Positions 43,066-52,264 of a stretch of 64,000 bases of DNA are shown here, piece after piece; within the stretch, counting starts at the first letter, position 1, and each line of letters begins with the position of its first letter. Origin of the DNA: Bacillota bacterium (GTDB lineage Bacteria; Bacillota_A; Clostridia; Christensenellales; Aristaeellaceae). The stretch lies in assembly GCA_023421735.1 (NCBI GenBank), contig JAEZSP010000017.1, positions 124,001 to 188,000 on the forward strand, read 5' to 3'. A program made the position numbers and the translations under genes. The notes beneath the pieces were generated by a model. That model did no database searches. It saw nothing but the letters and a program-made list of their open reading frames with translations, and was not told where the DNA came from.

Positions 43066-45138
43066 TTACTTGATGACGATCAGTTCGTGGAGCTTCAGCT
43101 CCGGTATGCGGATTTCAAAGTAGTCCGCATGGCGCTCCATTTGAACGCCCGGATTTTCATGTGCGAACACAACGCCCCCGCGCGCCAAATCCGCGCGGAT
43201 GCGCAGCGTCAGGCCGCAAATCGGCAGCACTTCGCGCGCCGGACCGCGCATCGCATTGACGCTTGTCATGTTGACCAGATGGATCGAGAGGCCCTTTTCG
43301 TTTTCCCAGACCGTTATATCGACGAGCCCCGGGCCATCGAGCGTCACGGCCTCCGTCCCGCCCAGACACCAGCGCGCGCTGTTTGCGATCAGTTTCTCGT
43401 GATCGGGCGTGAGATAATTCCAGAAGCAGTGGCCGATGTCTCCGCAGAAGTAGGCGACCCGACCCTTGCCGTGTCTGCGATAGAGAACCTCCTCGTAATC
43501 GGCGGGCACGTCGCGCGGATAAACCTCCTCCATCGGGAGATCGGGGTACGCGGGTACCGCATGGAAGGGCGATTTCACAAAATCGTTCGCGCGCAGCCGG
43601 ATCTTCGCGCGGTTTTCGGTGCCGATGATCCGCGCTTCTCCGCAAAAACCCGTGCGCAATGCTTCCGATTCGCCTGCACCGTCGACGCGAATGTAGGAGT
43701 TGATGACATTTTGGACGCGCTCGCCCGCGCTGTCCACGCCGAAAAGTGCCGAAAGCGCAAAGTTGTCGCGCTTGTTTCCGGCTTCGTCGTAGAGGGACGT
43801 CTCCTGCGTGGCGAGGATCGAGCCGCCCGCCTCGACATAAGCCGTGAGCGCGGCGCAGTCAGCGTCGCTCAAAACGGCGATATTGGGAAGCACGATCAGT
43901 TTATACGGCTTCAGGTGTGCGGCGTCGATGTAATGGCTGTCGAACATGTCGAAGGGGATGCGGGCCTCGATGAGCGCCTGGTAAAAACCGTTCAGAGGCC
44001 TTTCGAGCAGTTCGTCCACCTTGCCGCCCGCATAGAATTTCGCGGAATGCTGGGAAAGCATGAGGGCCACCTCCGCGCGGCTGTCCACATCGCGCAGATA
44101 CCCCTCCCAATCCCTGTACTTGTTGTACAGTTCCTTCACAACCGGCATCCAGCGGTTGTCAAACACCTGCACGCTGAACTTTGTAAACCATGGACGCAGG
44201 CCGTTTGCAACCGCCTCCGAGACCCACAGCTCAAGTTCCGCCTTCTCCTGCACGCTGTCCTTCCAGCGTTTTTCGGTCGTTCCCGTTGAGAAGATGCCGC
44301 CCACAGGCTTTTTGCCCATCACAGAGCGCAGCTCCTTGCCGTTTCTGCCGTTGAACCACGGCGTCATGATGCCGTCACGGCCTTGCCGATCGGCATAGAG
44401 AACATCTGAATAATCGCCCAGGAGCTTATTGTCGATGCCCAGGCTCAGACCCACCATCGAGTTGGGAATGAAGCGCATATTGGGATTATTGCGCATGATT
44501 TCCGCGTCCCAGGTTTTACACAGGTCGAGACGGCGTTCCCCGTTCCAGCGCATGTATGCCTTCATGGCGGGATTGCCCAGATCCGTCGTTTCCGGAATTT
44601 CAAAGCCCGTCGCAGCCCGGAACGCATCCCGGCAGCGGTCGCAATAGCAGACGCCGGAACCCTGCCAGCGATTGCAGAAGATGCCGTCCAAATCGTATTG
44701 TGCGGCGAGTTCGCCATGCACGCGCTTCATGAAATCGAAGCCGTAATCGCCCATGACATCAGAAACCCATACCTTGGGGAACGACCAGTGACGGCGGGGC
44801 GCGCCGTCCTTTGTGTGCGCGACCCACTCGGGATGCGCGAGGAACGCGTCTTCGTGGAACGCATGAGCATCCGTGCGGCAGATGACGGCATAGCCCTTTT
44901 TGCGGCATGCCTCGACCATGTAGCCGAACACGTCGTCATAGGCCGGATGTTTGAGGGCATAGTGATAAGGAATGTCTGTCTTGTGAAACGCCATGTAGCC
45001 GCCCGAGCCAAGCACGAGTCCATCGCAAGCCGCTTCATCCATATACCTGAGCCACGCATCCGGGTCAAAGTGCGGAATATCCCCCTCGCAAATCGTCAGT
45101 TGAGCCCAGCGCATGGCCTTTTCAAGGTGCTTGTTCAT
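43066..45138 (-). CDS. GHL6-like putative glycoside hydrolase with GH42-type trimerisation domain
   Basis: 690 residues. The N-terminal half is a TIM-barrel-like domain resembling the hypothetical glycosyl hydrolase 6 group (GDIPHFDPDAWLRYMDEAA, VICRTDAHAFHEDAF, YDLDGIFCNRWQGSGVCYCD). A CYCDRC motif may bind metal. The second half has a GH42M-like flavodoxin fold (YKLIVLPNIAVLSDADCAAL, AYVEAGGSILATQETSLYDE), then a beta domain. The catalytic residues cannot be named from sequence alone. No signal peptide, so cytosolic. Start: ATG 45138 after GAGAGGA. It sits between the binding protein and permeases, so it very likely acts on the imported sugar. Confidence 0.78.
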   Translation of the reverse strand: MNKHLEKAMRWAQLTICEGDIPHFDPDAWLRYMDEAACDGLVLGSGGYMAFHKTDIPYHYALKHPAYDDVFGYMVEACRKKGYAVICRTDAHAFHEDAFLAHPEWVAHTKDGAPRRHWSFPKVWVSDVMGDYGFDFMKRVHGELAAQYDLDGIFCNRWQGSGVCYCDRCRDAFRAATGFEIPETTDLGNPAMKAYMRWNGERRLDLCKTWDAEIMRNNPNMRFIPNSMVGLSLGIDNKLLGDYSDVLYADRQGRDGIMTPWFNGRNGKELRSVMGKKPVGGIFSTGTTEKRWKDSVQEKAELELWVSEAVANGLRPWFTKFSVQVFDNRWMPVVKELYNKYRDWEGYLRDVDSRAEVALMLSQHSAKFYAGGKVDELLERPLNGFYQALIEARIPFDMFDSHYIDAAHLKPYKLIVLPNIAVLSDADCAALTAYVEAGGSILATQETSLYDEAGNKRDNFALSALFGVDSAGERVQNVINSYIRVDGAGESEALRTGFCGEARIIGTENRAKIRLRANDFVKSPFHAVPAYPDLPMEEVYPRDVPADYEEVLYRRHGKGRVAYFCGDIGHCFWNYLTPDHEKLIANSARWCLGGTEAVTLDGPGLVDITVWENEKGLSIHLVNMTSVNAMRGPAREVLPICGLTLRIRADLARGGVVFAHENPGVQMERHADYFEIRIPELKLHELIVIK

Positions 45139-45181
45139 GTAAATCCTCTCTTCTCTCGCACAGACCGGCGTTTTGATCCGC

Positions 45182-45227
45182 GCGGAGGCAGCGGGCGGCC
45201 CCTGCGGGAACCGCGCCGCTTCTCCGC
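45182..45227 (-). other. Intercistronic hairpin after the SBP gene
   Basis: A GC-rich imperfect stem with GCGGAG/CTCCGC at its base (45182-45187 with 45222-45227) and further pairing of GCGGGCGG with CCGCGCCGC inside. No T-run. Sits between the solute-binding protein and hydrolase genes. Confidence 0.5.
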
Positions 45228-45247
45228 ACATGAGGCGTCGCTATGCG

Positions 45248-47170
45248 TTAGTTGGCGTAATACCAGGTGAAGGGATTGGTCGGCGCGGGATGCGGATAGA
45301 CCCAGTTCCAGGGCATCGTATCGGGCACATTGACCAGATCGTTGTTGCAAATTGCGTAGCTGTCCGCCTCGGTACAAATGCCGATGGTGTAGAACTGATC
45401 GACTGCAATGTCGAGAATTTCAGTCATGAGTGCGCGCTGCGTTTCCGCATCGCCGGTCACCTTGATCTGATTATACAGTTCCATCTGACGCAGCACTTCC
45501 TCCGGAGGCACCTCCGGCGCGATCTTTGCGCCGTATCCGGTCGGATCGATGTAGTAATTGCGCCAGGCCATCGCAAACATGGAGTTGTTGTCATAGGGGA
45601 AGAAATAGCGCGGATCGGTGTACATGAGCGTGCCCGTGCCGCCGCCGAAGCGATGGATGGTCATGTCGAACGAGCCGTCCCCGTTGCGGGTGCGCTCCTC
45701 CCACAGATCACGGGAGATGATGTCGGCCTTGACTTCGACGCCGACCGCACGCCAATAATTGACGAGCAGTTCACTTGCATCGATGAAGGTGTCGCGCGCC
45801 ATGTCGATGTCGAGCTGGATGACGAGCTTTTCGCCGTTGGGCATGAGCCGCATGCCGTCGTTATCCTTGTCGGGCAGCACCTTGTCGAGATACTCGTTGG
45901 CCAGATCGACGTTATACTCAGTGTATTGGGTTGCGAGCTCCTCGTTATACAGATCGCTCTCCGGACGCGGCGCGGTCTGGGACGGGATGCCGTCGCCCAT
46001 GAACACCATGTCGATGATCTCCTGGCGATTGATGGCATAGGACAGGCCGATGCGGAAGTCCTTATTGCTGAAGATCGCGCGGCGGTCGGGGTCCTTGTGA
46101 TTCAGGTTGAGGATGATGTTCATCGCGTTGGGCGCGGACATCGTCGTGGTAACGAAGTGATAGTTGCCGCTTTCCATGTTGTCGTAGAACACGCTGCGGT
46201 TCGCCGGGGTTGCGATGTTCTGATCGAAGAAGTCGATCTCGCCCGCCGCGGCCTTCAGAACCGCCACCTCGGTATCAGAAACCAGTTGATACTCGATCTC
46301 GTCGATGTAGGGCAGCTGTTTCCCGTCCGGATCGACCTTCCAATAGTAGGGGTTGCGCGTAGCGCGCGAGATGGCCGACGTGCCGTCCGGCGCATTGACG
46401 AAGATCCAGGGGTTGACGGACGGAAGATCCGCGTTGATCGACCAATCGGCGCGGTTCGCATAATACTCGATCCAGTCGGCGTAGCTTGCGTCCGTCGCGA
46501 GGTCGTTCGCTCCTTCGTTGTATTCCAGGTGGAATTGCTCAAGGTAGTGCTTGGGCGCGAAGGGCATGGTGTTGGTGGCGGCCATGTTCAGCATGAAAAG
46601 GCCGCTGGGCTGCGCAAAGACGAACTTGACGGTGTAATCGTCGATGATCTCGAGCGTGGCGGGATTGCCCTGCGCATCCTTGAAGTAGCTCGGGAAGACG
46701 TTGGTCAGTTCGCTATTGAGCAGCACGTGGTTGTACTGATAGTCAAAGTCCGCGGCGGTGAAGGGCTCGCCGTCCGACCACTTCATCCCCTTGCGGAGAT
46801 AGAATGTGAATGCGGTGGAATCCTCGTTGATCTCGTAGCGCTCCGCCACATTGGGGATGTACCCCGACCAATCGGGCGTCCAGCGCAGAAGCTGCTCATA
46901 GCCCTGATAGCGGGTGAGATGGGTCAGGTCGCCGCCGATGATCATGCAGTGCCATGTTCCACCGTAGGTGCCGATGGATTCGAGAGGCTCGACGACCATC
47001 GGGTTCTCGGGCAGGCGTTCTTCAAGCGCGGGCAACGTGCCTTCCGCGACCATCGCGGCAAGCGCGGGGGCCTCTTTGGCGGATGCCGACTCGGCCATTC
47101 CAACCGGACCGATCGACGCGAGTGCGAGCAGAACGGCAAGCACCACGGCGCAAACGGTTCTCTTCTTCAT
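45248..47170 (-). CDS. ABC transporter extracellular solute-binding protein, family 5
   Basis: 640 residues. Signal peptide MKKRTVCAVVLAVLLALASI ending near GMAESASA, without an evident lipobox Cys. The mature start carries ALAAMVAEGTLPALEERLPE, followed by ESIGTYGGTWH, the same N-terminal signature as the other two binding proteins. Family-5 features: FTFYLRKGMKWSDG, DFDYQYNHVLL, RNPYYWKVDPDGKQLPYIDE, LSYAINRQEIID. Delivers an oligosaccharide or peptide to the adjacent permeases; hydrolase neighbours favour a sugar. Start: ATG 47170 with GGAGG upstream. Confidence 0.94.
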   Translation of the reverse strand: MKKRTVCAVVLAVLLALASIGPVGMAESASAKEAPALAAMVAEGTLPALEERLPENPMVVEPLESIGTYGGTWHCMIIGGDLTHLTRYQGYEQLLRWTPDWSGYIPNVAERYEINEDSTAFTFYLRKGMKWSDGEPFTAADFDYQYNHVLLNSELTNVFPSYFKDAQGNPATLEIIDDYTVKFVFAQPSGLFMLNMAATNTMPFAPKHYLEQFHLEYNEGANDLATDASYADWIEYYANRADWSINADLPSVNPWIFVNAPDGTSAISRATRNPYYWKVDPDGKQLPYIDEIEYQLVSDTEVAVLKAAAGEIDFFDQNIATPANRSVFYDNMESGNYHFVTTTMSAPNAMNIILNLNHKDPDRRAIFSNKDFRIGLSYAINRQEIIDMVFMGDGIPSQTAPRPESDLYNEELATQYTEYNVDLANEYLDKVLPDKDNDGMRLMPNGEKLVIQLDIDMARDTFIDASELLVNYWRAVGVEVKADIISRDLWEERTRNGDGSFDMTIHRFGGGTGTLMYTDPRYFFPYDNNSMFAMAWRNYYIDPTGYGAKIAPEVPPEEVLRQMELYNQIKVTGDAETQRALMTEILDIAVDQFYTIGICTEADSYAICNNDLVNVPDTMPWNWVYPHPAPTNPFTWYYAN

Positions 47171-47230
47171 CTTCCTACCTCCATGTCGTATTCTATATAA
47201 CAGGGACTCCCCGCCCTGCCATATTGCGGG

Positions 47231-48199
47231 TCAGGGGTTTACCACGTTGACGGGCTTGCCACGGGCAAAGGCGGCGAGGTTGCCGACCGCGATGTCCATG
47301 AGCCGCTTTCTGCTCTCGCGCGGCGCCCAGCTGATATGTGGGGTGATGAGGCAATTTTTCGCCTTGAGAAGCGGGTTGTCCGCGCGAATAGGTTCTGTCG
47401 AAACGACGTCAAGCCCCGCCGCATACACCTTCCCGCTGTTCAGTGCATCCGCGAGATCCTGTTCGACGATCAGCGGCCCGCGACTGTTATTGAGGATAAT
47501 GACGCCATTTTTCATCTTTGCAATCGTATCCCGATTGACGATCCCCTGCGTGTCCGGGAAAAGCGGACAGTGAAGCGCGATCACATCCGCGTCCGCGAGC
47601 AGTTCATCAAGCGCCACATAATCGGCAAGCGCACGTCCCGCGTCGTCCGGATAATGGTCGACCGCCACCACGCGCATGCCCAGCGCCTTTGCGATGCGGC
47701 CCGTGACCTTTCCGATGCGCCCGAAGCCGATGATGCCCATCGTCTTGCCCGCCAGTTCGATCAGGGGATAATCCCAGAAGCAGAAATCCGGACAGGATTC
47801 CCATCGCCCCGCATGCACCGCATCGCTGTGATGCTGCACATGGTGGCAGATTTCAAGGAGCATCGCGATGGCAAACTGCCCGACCGCGTCGGTCCCGTAT
47901 GTGGGCACGTTTGAAACGACCACGCCGCACTCCTTGGCGACCGCGACATCCACGACGTTGTAGCCGGTCGCAAGGACGCCCACGAACCTGATCGCGGGGC
48001 AGCTTTCAAACACACGCCGCGAAAGCGGGGTCTTGTTGGTATACACATAAGGAGCGTCCCCGATGCGGCGAATGATCTCATCTTCGTCGTGAAGCGGCGT
48101 GCGGTCGTAAATCGCGAGCTCCCCAAATTCCTTCAGGGCGTCCCAGCTGAGGTCGCCGGGGTTTTCGGTGTAGCCGTCCAATATGACAATCTTTTCCAT
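47231..48199 (-). CDS. D-2-hydroxyacid dehydrogenase (glycerate/hydroxypyruvate reductase-like)
   Basis: 322 residues. The NAD(P) Rossmann motif GIIGFGRIGKVTGRIAKALG lies near 150, and the catalytic Arg, Glu, His triad appears in NNSRGPLI, VSTEPIRADNP and ITPHISWAP. Family members interconvert 2-keto and 2-hydroxy acids, for example hydroxypyruvate and D-glycerate. Beside a glycerate kinase, reduction of hydroxypyruvate to glycerate is the most economical reading. Start: ATG 48199, three bases after the isomerase stop. Confidence 0.92.
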   Translation of the reverse strand: MEKIVILDGYTENPGDLSWDALKEFGELAIYDRTPLHDEDEIIRRIGDAPYVYTNKTPLSRRVFESCPAIRFVGVLATGYNVVDVAVAKECGVVVSNVPTYGTDAVGQFAIAMLLEICHHVQHHSDAVHAGRWESCPDFCFWDYPLIELAGKTMGIIGFGRIGKVTGRIAKALGMRVVAVDHYPDDAGRALADYVALDELLADADVIALHCPLFPDTQGIVNRDTIAKMKNGVIILNNSRGPLIVEQDLADALNSGKVYAAGLDVVSTEPIRADNPLLKAKNCLITPHISWAPRESRKRLMDIAVGNLAAFARGKPVNVVNP

Positions 48200-48201
48200 A
48201 C

Positions 48202-49098
48202 TTAATCCTCCAAAAGTGCCCATGCGCGGTTGATGACGCGCTTTGTTCCCGCGAGTACGGCGTCCGCATCCTCGTCCTGCCAGGGTTTGACCTCGAAGGA
48301 CAGAACCATGGGATCGTCCCGGCGCAGGAAACCCTCCTCTTTCAGCACCCGGAAGAAGGCGAGCAGTTCAGGCGTATCGTTCGCGCCGCCCGGGAAGCCG
48401 AAGCGCTGGTGGAGATCTCCATAACCGACACAACCCGGATCGGCGACTGCATTTCCGATGTGCAGGTGGGTGATATAGGGTCGCATCGTCTGAAGCGCAA
48501 AGCGCGGCGTTTCAAATGTGATCGGCAGATGGCTCAAATCGACGATCAGCCCGAAGTTGTTACATGCTTCGCGCATATCGGCGGCGAAATGCGCGGCAAG
48601 CGGCGCGGGGCCGATGAGGCAGGCCTTGTCCACGTCAAAATCGAAGACCTCGAGTTCAACCGACATGCCCTTTTGCGCGGCATAGACGCACACCGCCTTT
48701 GTGGTCTTCAAAAGCTGCGCATAGGCCTCACATTTTGTTTCGGGCGCCCACTTGCCGGAAAGGAACGCAATGCCCTTCGCGCCAAGAAATTCCGCTTCGT
48801 CAACTGCCGCAATCAGCGCCTGTTCGGCCCGCTCCCGCCCCGCCTCGTCAAGATCGTTGGGGTTCAATTTCGGCCCGAGCAGACTCGGCTGCGCGCCGTA
48901 GCACACCTTCATGTGTGCCTGATCGAGCAGTTTTTTGGCCTTCTCCCGGGTGTCGTCGTCCGCGAAATGGCAGATTTCGACCGCGTCAAAAAAGTCGTCC
49001 GTCGCGATCCGCTTGAGAGAATCGAGTACCGGATACGCCGGATGGCTCATCCATTGGATCGTTCCCATCTGAAAATAAGCGTGAATGGAATCCTTCAT
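48202..49098 (-). CDS. Sugar phosphate isomerase/epimerase (AP-endonuclease-2 TIM barrel)
   Basis: 298 residues. TIM-barrel metal-binding residues are suggested by FFDAVEICHFADDD, VELEVFDFDVDKACLIGP, LIVDLSHLPITFETPRF, THLHIGNAVAD and LSFEVKPW. The family includes hydroxypyruvate isomerase, xylose-isomerase-like and inosose enzymes. Given neighbours, tartronate-semialdehyde/hydroxypyruvate isomerisation is a reasonable guess, not proven. Start: ATG 49098 after GGAGGC; 61 residues of upstream open frame overlap the kinase and are rejected. Confidence 0.85.
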   Translation of the reverse strand: MKDSIHAYFQMGTIQWMSHPAYPVLDSLKRIATDDFFDAVEICHFADDDTREKAKKLLDQAHMKVCYGAQPSLLGPKLNPNDLDEAGRERAEQALIAAVDEAEFLGAKGIAFLSGKWAPETKCEAYAQLLKTTKAVCVYAAQKGMSVELEVFDFDVDKACLIGPAPLAAHFAADMREACNNFGLIVDLSHLPITFETPRFALQTMRPYITHLHIGNAVADPGCVGYGDLHQRFGFPGGANDTPELLAFFRVLKEEGFLRRDDPMVLSFEVKPWQDEDADAVLAGTKRVINRAWALLED

Positions 49099-49129
49099 AA
49101 TGCCTCCTTCTGGTCTGCAATGATCGTCG

Positions 49130-50281
49130 TCATGCTTGCGTTTCCGATTTGATGACCGCGTCGATCGTCCGTGCCAATGCCTCCGCCGTCTTCTCGAGCA
49201 GGATTTCGACGCGCTCATAACTCTCACGCATATCCATCGGCTTGTCCGCGATGGCAAAGATGCCGTCGATGCCGTGCACATACACCGCCTGTGCCATGTC
49301 GTCCGCGCCGCCCACGAGCGCGATCACGGGAATTCCCCCGCACTTTTTGGCACGCCGCGCCACGCCGACCGGAACTTTGCCGTTGATCGTCTGCCCGTCC
49401 ATGTGCCCCTCGCCCGTGATCACAATATCCGCATCTTCGAGCGCTGCATCAAACGCCAAAAGATCGAGCACCGTATCGATTCCGCTGCAAAACCGCGCGC
49501 CGCAAAACGCGTACAGCCCCGCGCCCAGTCCGCCCGCCGCGCCGCCACCCTCCAGCGCGAACACGTTCTGCCCGCAATGGGCGGACAGCAGCGTGCCATA
49601 GTGTCGCAGGGCGTCTTCGAGGATCGGCTCCATCGTCTGCGTGACGCCTTTTTGCGGCCCATAGACGTGCGTCGCACCGTTTTCGCCGCACAGGACGTTT
49701 TTCACATCGGCGGCGCAAATGATCTCGCATTCCCGGACGAGGGGATGGATGCCGCGCGCGTCGATGGTGTGAAGCTGCGCAAGTGCCGCACCCCCGAACG
49801 CCAGCTCGCGTCCCTGTGCATCCCTCAGCGATACGCCGAGCGCCTGCGCCATGCCAGCGCCCCCGTCGTTGGTTGCCGAGCCGCCGAGACCGAGGATGAT
49901 TTTGCGATACCCTTTTTTCAGGGCGTCGAGGATCATTTGTCCCGTGCCGTATGTGGTGGCACGAACCGGATCCAGTTCCTTCGGATCAAGGCACGTGAGT
50001 CCCGAAGCGGCGCTCATCTCGAGCACGGCAACGCCGTTTCCCATCACCCCATACTTTGCGATGCGTTCCCTGCATAAAGGATCGAGCACGCGGCATTCAT
50101 ACATCTCTCCCCTGCCGCCCGCGATCATGGCATCCACCGTTCCCTCTCCGCCGTCTGCCACGGGGAAATTGACGACCTGGGCATCGGGCATGACCTTTTG
50201 GATTCCCCGCGCGATCGCTGTGCCCGCGCGTTGCGCCGAACAGCTCCCTTTATACGAATCCATCGCTATGACAAATTTCAA
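49130..50281 (-). CDS. glxK: Glycerate kinase (GlxK/GarK family)
   Basis: 383 residues, standard size. Phosphorylates D-glycerate, giving 2-phosphoglycerate in this family, which enters lower glycolysis. Hallmarks: MDSYKGSCSAQRAGTAI at the start, FPVADGGEGTVDAM, LGLGGSATNDGGAGMAQALG and the C-terminal DIVITGEGHMDGQTINGKVP with VGVARRAKK. First gene of the ten-gene minus-strand unit, about 245 bp from the divergent CdaR-type regulator gene. CdaR regulators commonly control glycerate/sugar-diacid genes, which supports the pathway reading. Confidence 0.96.
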   Translation of the reverse strand: MKFVIAMDSYKGSCSAQRAGTAIARGIQKVMPDAQVVNFPVADGGEGTVDAMIAGGRGEMYECRVLDPLCRERIAKYGVMGNGVAVLEMSAASGLTCLDPKELDPVRATTYGTGQMILDALKKGYRKIILGLGGSATNDGGAGMAQALGVSLRDAQGRELAFGGAALAQLHTIDARGIHPLVRECEIICAADVKNVLCGENGATHVYGPQKGVTQTMEPILEDALRHYGTLLSAHCGQNVFALEGGGAAGGLGAGLYAFCGARFCSGIDTVLDLLAFDAALEDADIVITGEGHMDGQTINGKVPVGVARRAKKCGGIPVIALVGGADDMAQAVYVHGIDGIFAIADKPMDMRESYERVEILLEKTAEALARTIDAVIKSETQA

Positions 50282-50451
50282 GCATTCACCTTCATCCGCT
50301 GGTTACTTCCGTTAAGGCCACAATTTCGGCGTTTAAACAACACCAAATCTCTACAATTTCATGCAATTATCTTAACACCTCGCGCACCCTCAATCAAACA
50401 ATACCAGCACATTGTTTGCGCGTATCGTTGTGCTTTTAGCACATTTCCACA

Positions 50452-50479
50452 TTGCATTTTGAAATTCGGATGATATAAT
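50452..50479 (+). promoter_or_regulatory. Promoter of the CdaR-type regulator
   Basis: TTGCAT (50452-50457), 16-bp spacer, TATAAT (50474-50479). The 50282-50525 gap must also hold the divergent glycerate-kinase promoter and any operators; no clear -10/-35 pair was seen on the minus strand. Confidence 0.75.
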
Positions 50480-50525
50480 GTATTTAACTGTACATCCAGA
50501 AGGGCAAAGAGGAGGGGACCGGGTC

Positions 50526-51692
50526 ATGAACGGGACGGGCGTCTATGATCAGGCGATCATCCTCCAAACAGATCTGGCCTCGCGGATTGTGGAGAGCGCC
50601 AGAAAGGCTATTGCGTATGACATCAACATCATGAACGAGGACGGCTATATCATCGCGGGTACCGACGGCACGCGGATCGGCTCGTTTCACGAGGTGGCCT
50701 ATCGGATCATCAACAGCGACGACGACATCATCGAGGCGGAGGACACAAACAATCTGATCGGCACAAAGCCCGGGATCAATATGGTGCTCAAGCACAAGTC
50801 GCACCGGTTTGGCGTGCTCGGGATCACCGGGGCACCGGATCAGGTGCGCCCGGTCGCGAGCGTTTTGAAGCTCGCTGTCGAGACGATGATCGATTACGAA
50901 CTGCAGCAGCGCAAATATCAGCGCCAGCGCACGCGCCAGGGGATCATCGACGCGGTGATTCTACAGGGAGCGTCGCCGAGCGACGATCTGCCGAAAATAT
51001 TTGAGGACATGGGGATTTCCGTGAAGCCATGTAGGCTGCCTGCCGTGCTCATCCCCGGCGGAGACATCGCGCCAACGGTGCGCGAAAAGGTGGAATACGC
51101 GCTGCGCGAACACGTGCGCGCGCAGGACATCGTGACGAATTGGGATAACGGATCGATCACCGTATTTGTCGCATTCCGGTCAAATCCGGAGGCGTGCACG
51201 ACGTTTCGTTTTGTCATCCCCTCCTATTGGGAAGAGCCCCTCGCCATTCTGGCGCGGGAAAAAATCGAGGCGCGCGTCTTCGTCGGCTCGTTCTGCCGCC
51301 ATTATGAGCGCTATTTTGAATCCTATCGCCGGGCGGTCTGGCTTGCGGGACTTCGCCCGCGCCCGGAGGAACGCATCGTTTACTTCATAGATCATCTCCG
51401 GGCCTGGGCACATACGTTTTTGCCCGTTACGGATCTGCACGAAGTATTCAGCACATACACAAAGGATCTGGACGAGAACACATTGGCACAAATGTGCAAG
51501 GTCGAACAGGCACTGACGGATACGAATTACAACATGGTCAATGCGAGCGCGCTGCTGTTCGTTCATAAAAACACGCTCGCCTTATGGCTCAACAGCTATC
51601 GCAAAACGTTCAGCATCGACCCCATTCATTCGTCCGCTGATCGGATATTCTGGAGACTTCTTTGCCTGTACTGCTCCATCAACAATCGATGA
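50526..51692 (+). CDS. CdaR-family (sugar diacid recognition) transcriptional regulator
   Basis: 388 residues. Residues 1-135 are a diacid-recognition domain (IILQTDLASRIVESARKAI, NINIMNEDGYIIAGTDGTRI-like segment, VLKHKSHRFGVLGITG). The C-terminus holds the PucR/CdaR helix-turn-helix (CKVEQALTDTNYNMVNASAL, LFVHKNTLALWLNSYRKTF). CdaR activates glycerate/galactarate/glucarate genes on sensing sugar diacids or glycerate. Start: ATG 50526 after AGGAGGGG. Divergent from the glycerate-kinase operon, its probable target. Confidence 0.92.
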   Translation: MNGTGVYDQAIILQTDLASRIVESARKAIAYDINIMNEDGYIIAGTDGTRIGSFHEVAYRIINSDDDIIEAEDTNNLIGTKPGINMVLKHKSHRFGVLGITGAPDQVRPVASVLKLAVETMIDYELQQRKYQRQRTRQGIIDAVILQGASPSDDLPKIFEDMGISVKPCRLPAVLIPGGDIAPTVREKVEYALREHVRAQDIVTNWDNGSITVFVAFRSNPEACTTFRFVIPSYWEEPLAILAREKIEARVFVGSFCRHYERYFESYRRAVWLAGLRPRPEERIVYFIDHLRAWAHTFLPVTDLHEVFSTYTKDLDENTLAQMCKVEQALTDTNYNMVNASALLFVHKNTLALWLNSYRKTFSIDPIHSSADRIFWRLLCLYCSINNR

Positions 51693-51730
51693 GCATGACG
51701 GCGGCGACAAATGCGCAAAGGACGGAATCA

Positions 51731-52264
51731 ATGGAAACGGAACAAAACGGGCGTACGTTTGACCTCAACATGGATAAATGGCGCGAATTATCAAAAAGCG
51801 GTGTAGACATTCCGATCCACTTTTGCGTGCAGGGAGACAGCATGCGGCCCCTGATCCGGCGAAATCGGGACTTGGTGACCGTCGTTCCCCTACGCGCGGC
51901 GCCTGAGATCGGCGACATCGTTTTATTTTATCGCCCAGGCGCGGGCATCAACTACGTGCTGCATCGCGTATGGAAAGTGCAAGGCGATATGGTGCGCACA
52001 TTTGGCGATGGATGTTATCATCCCGATCCATGGATGCCGTCGAAAAACGTCTGGGGAATCGCCACGCACATCAAGCGCGGATTTTTTGACATCGATCCGA
52101 ACAGCCGCTCTTCGCGTGCGTGGGCAAAGGGCTGGACCGCGCTGGTCCGATACCGGAAATGGCTGTTTCTACCGCGGCGGATGTTCGGACGCGTCAAACG
52201 GATCGCGGCGCGCATCCTGAAATCCGCCGGGTGGCATAGAGGGGGAAATCCCAATGGCGCATGA
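51731..52264 (+). CDS. S26/S24-like peptidase, ER/SipW-type Ser-His, without membrane anchor
   Basis: 177 residues. CVQGDSMRPLIRRN contains the signal-peptidase-like catalytic Ser (GDSM), PEIGDIVLFYR is the next conserved box, and YVLHRVWKVQGD supplies a His where bacterial type I peptidases have Lys, as in SipW/ER-type enzymes. TFGDGCYHPDPW is the final GD box. Unlike true signal peptidases there is no hydrophobic anchor; the C-terminus is strongly basic (RYRKWLFLPRRMFGRVKRIA). An ATG at 51689 overlaps the CdaR stop but lacks a Shine-Dalgarno; the ATG at 51731 has AAAGGA at good spacing. Function unknown; processing of a peptide is possible. Confidence 0.78.
   Translation: METEQNGRTFDLNMDKWRELSKSGVDIPIHFCVQGDSMRPLIRRNRDLVTVVPLRAAPEIGDIVLFYRPGAGINYVLHRVWKVQGDMVRTFGDGCYHPDPWMPSKNVWGIATHIKRGFFDIDPNSRSSRAWAKGWTALVRYRKWLFLPRRMFGRVKRIAARILKSAGWHRGGNPNGA

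Noticed and set aside
45173..47200. Plus-strand open frame of 675 codons opposite the solute-binding protein gene
   Set aside because: Antisense shadow: the minus-strand frame has a signal peptide and family-5 motifs, while this one has only Val/Asp/Arg/His-rich sequence with no known motif.
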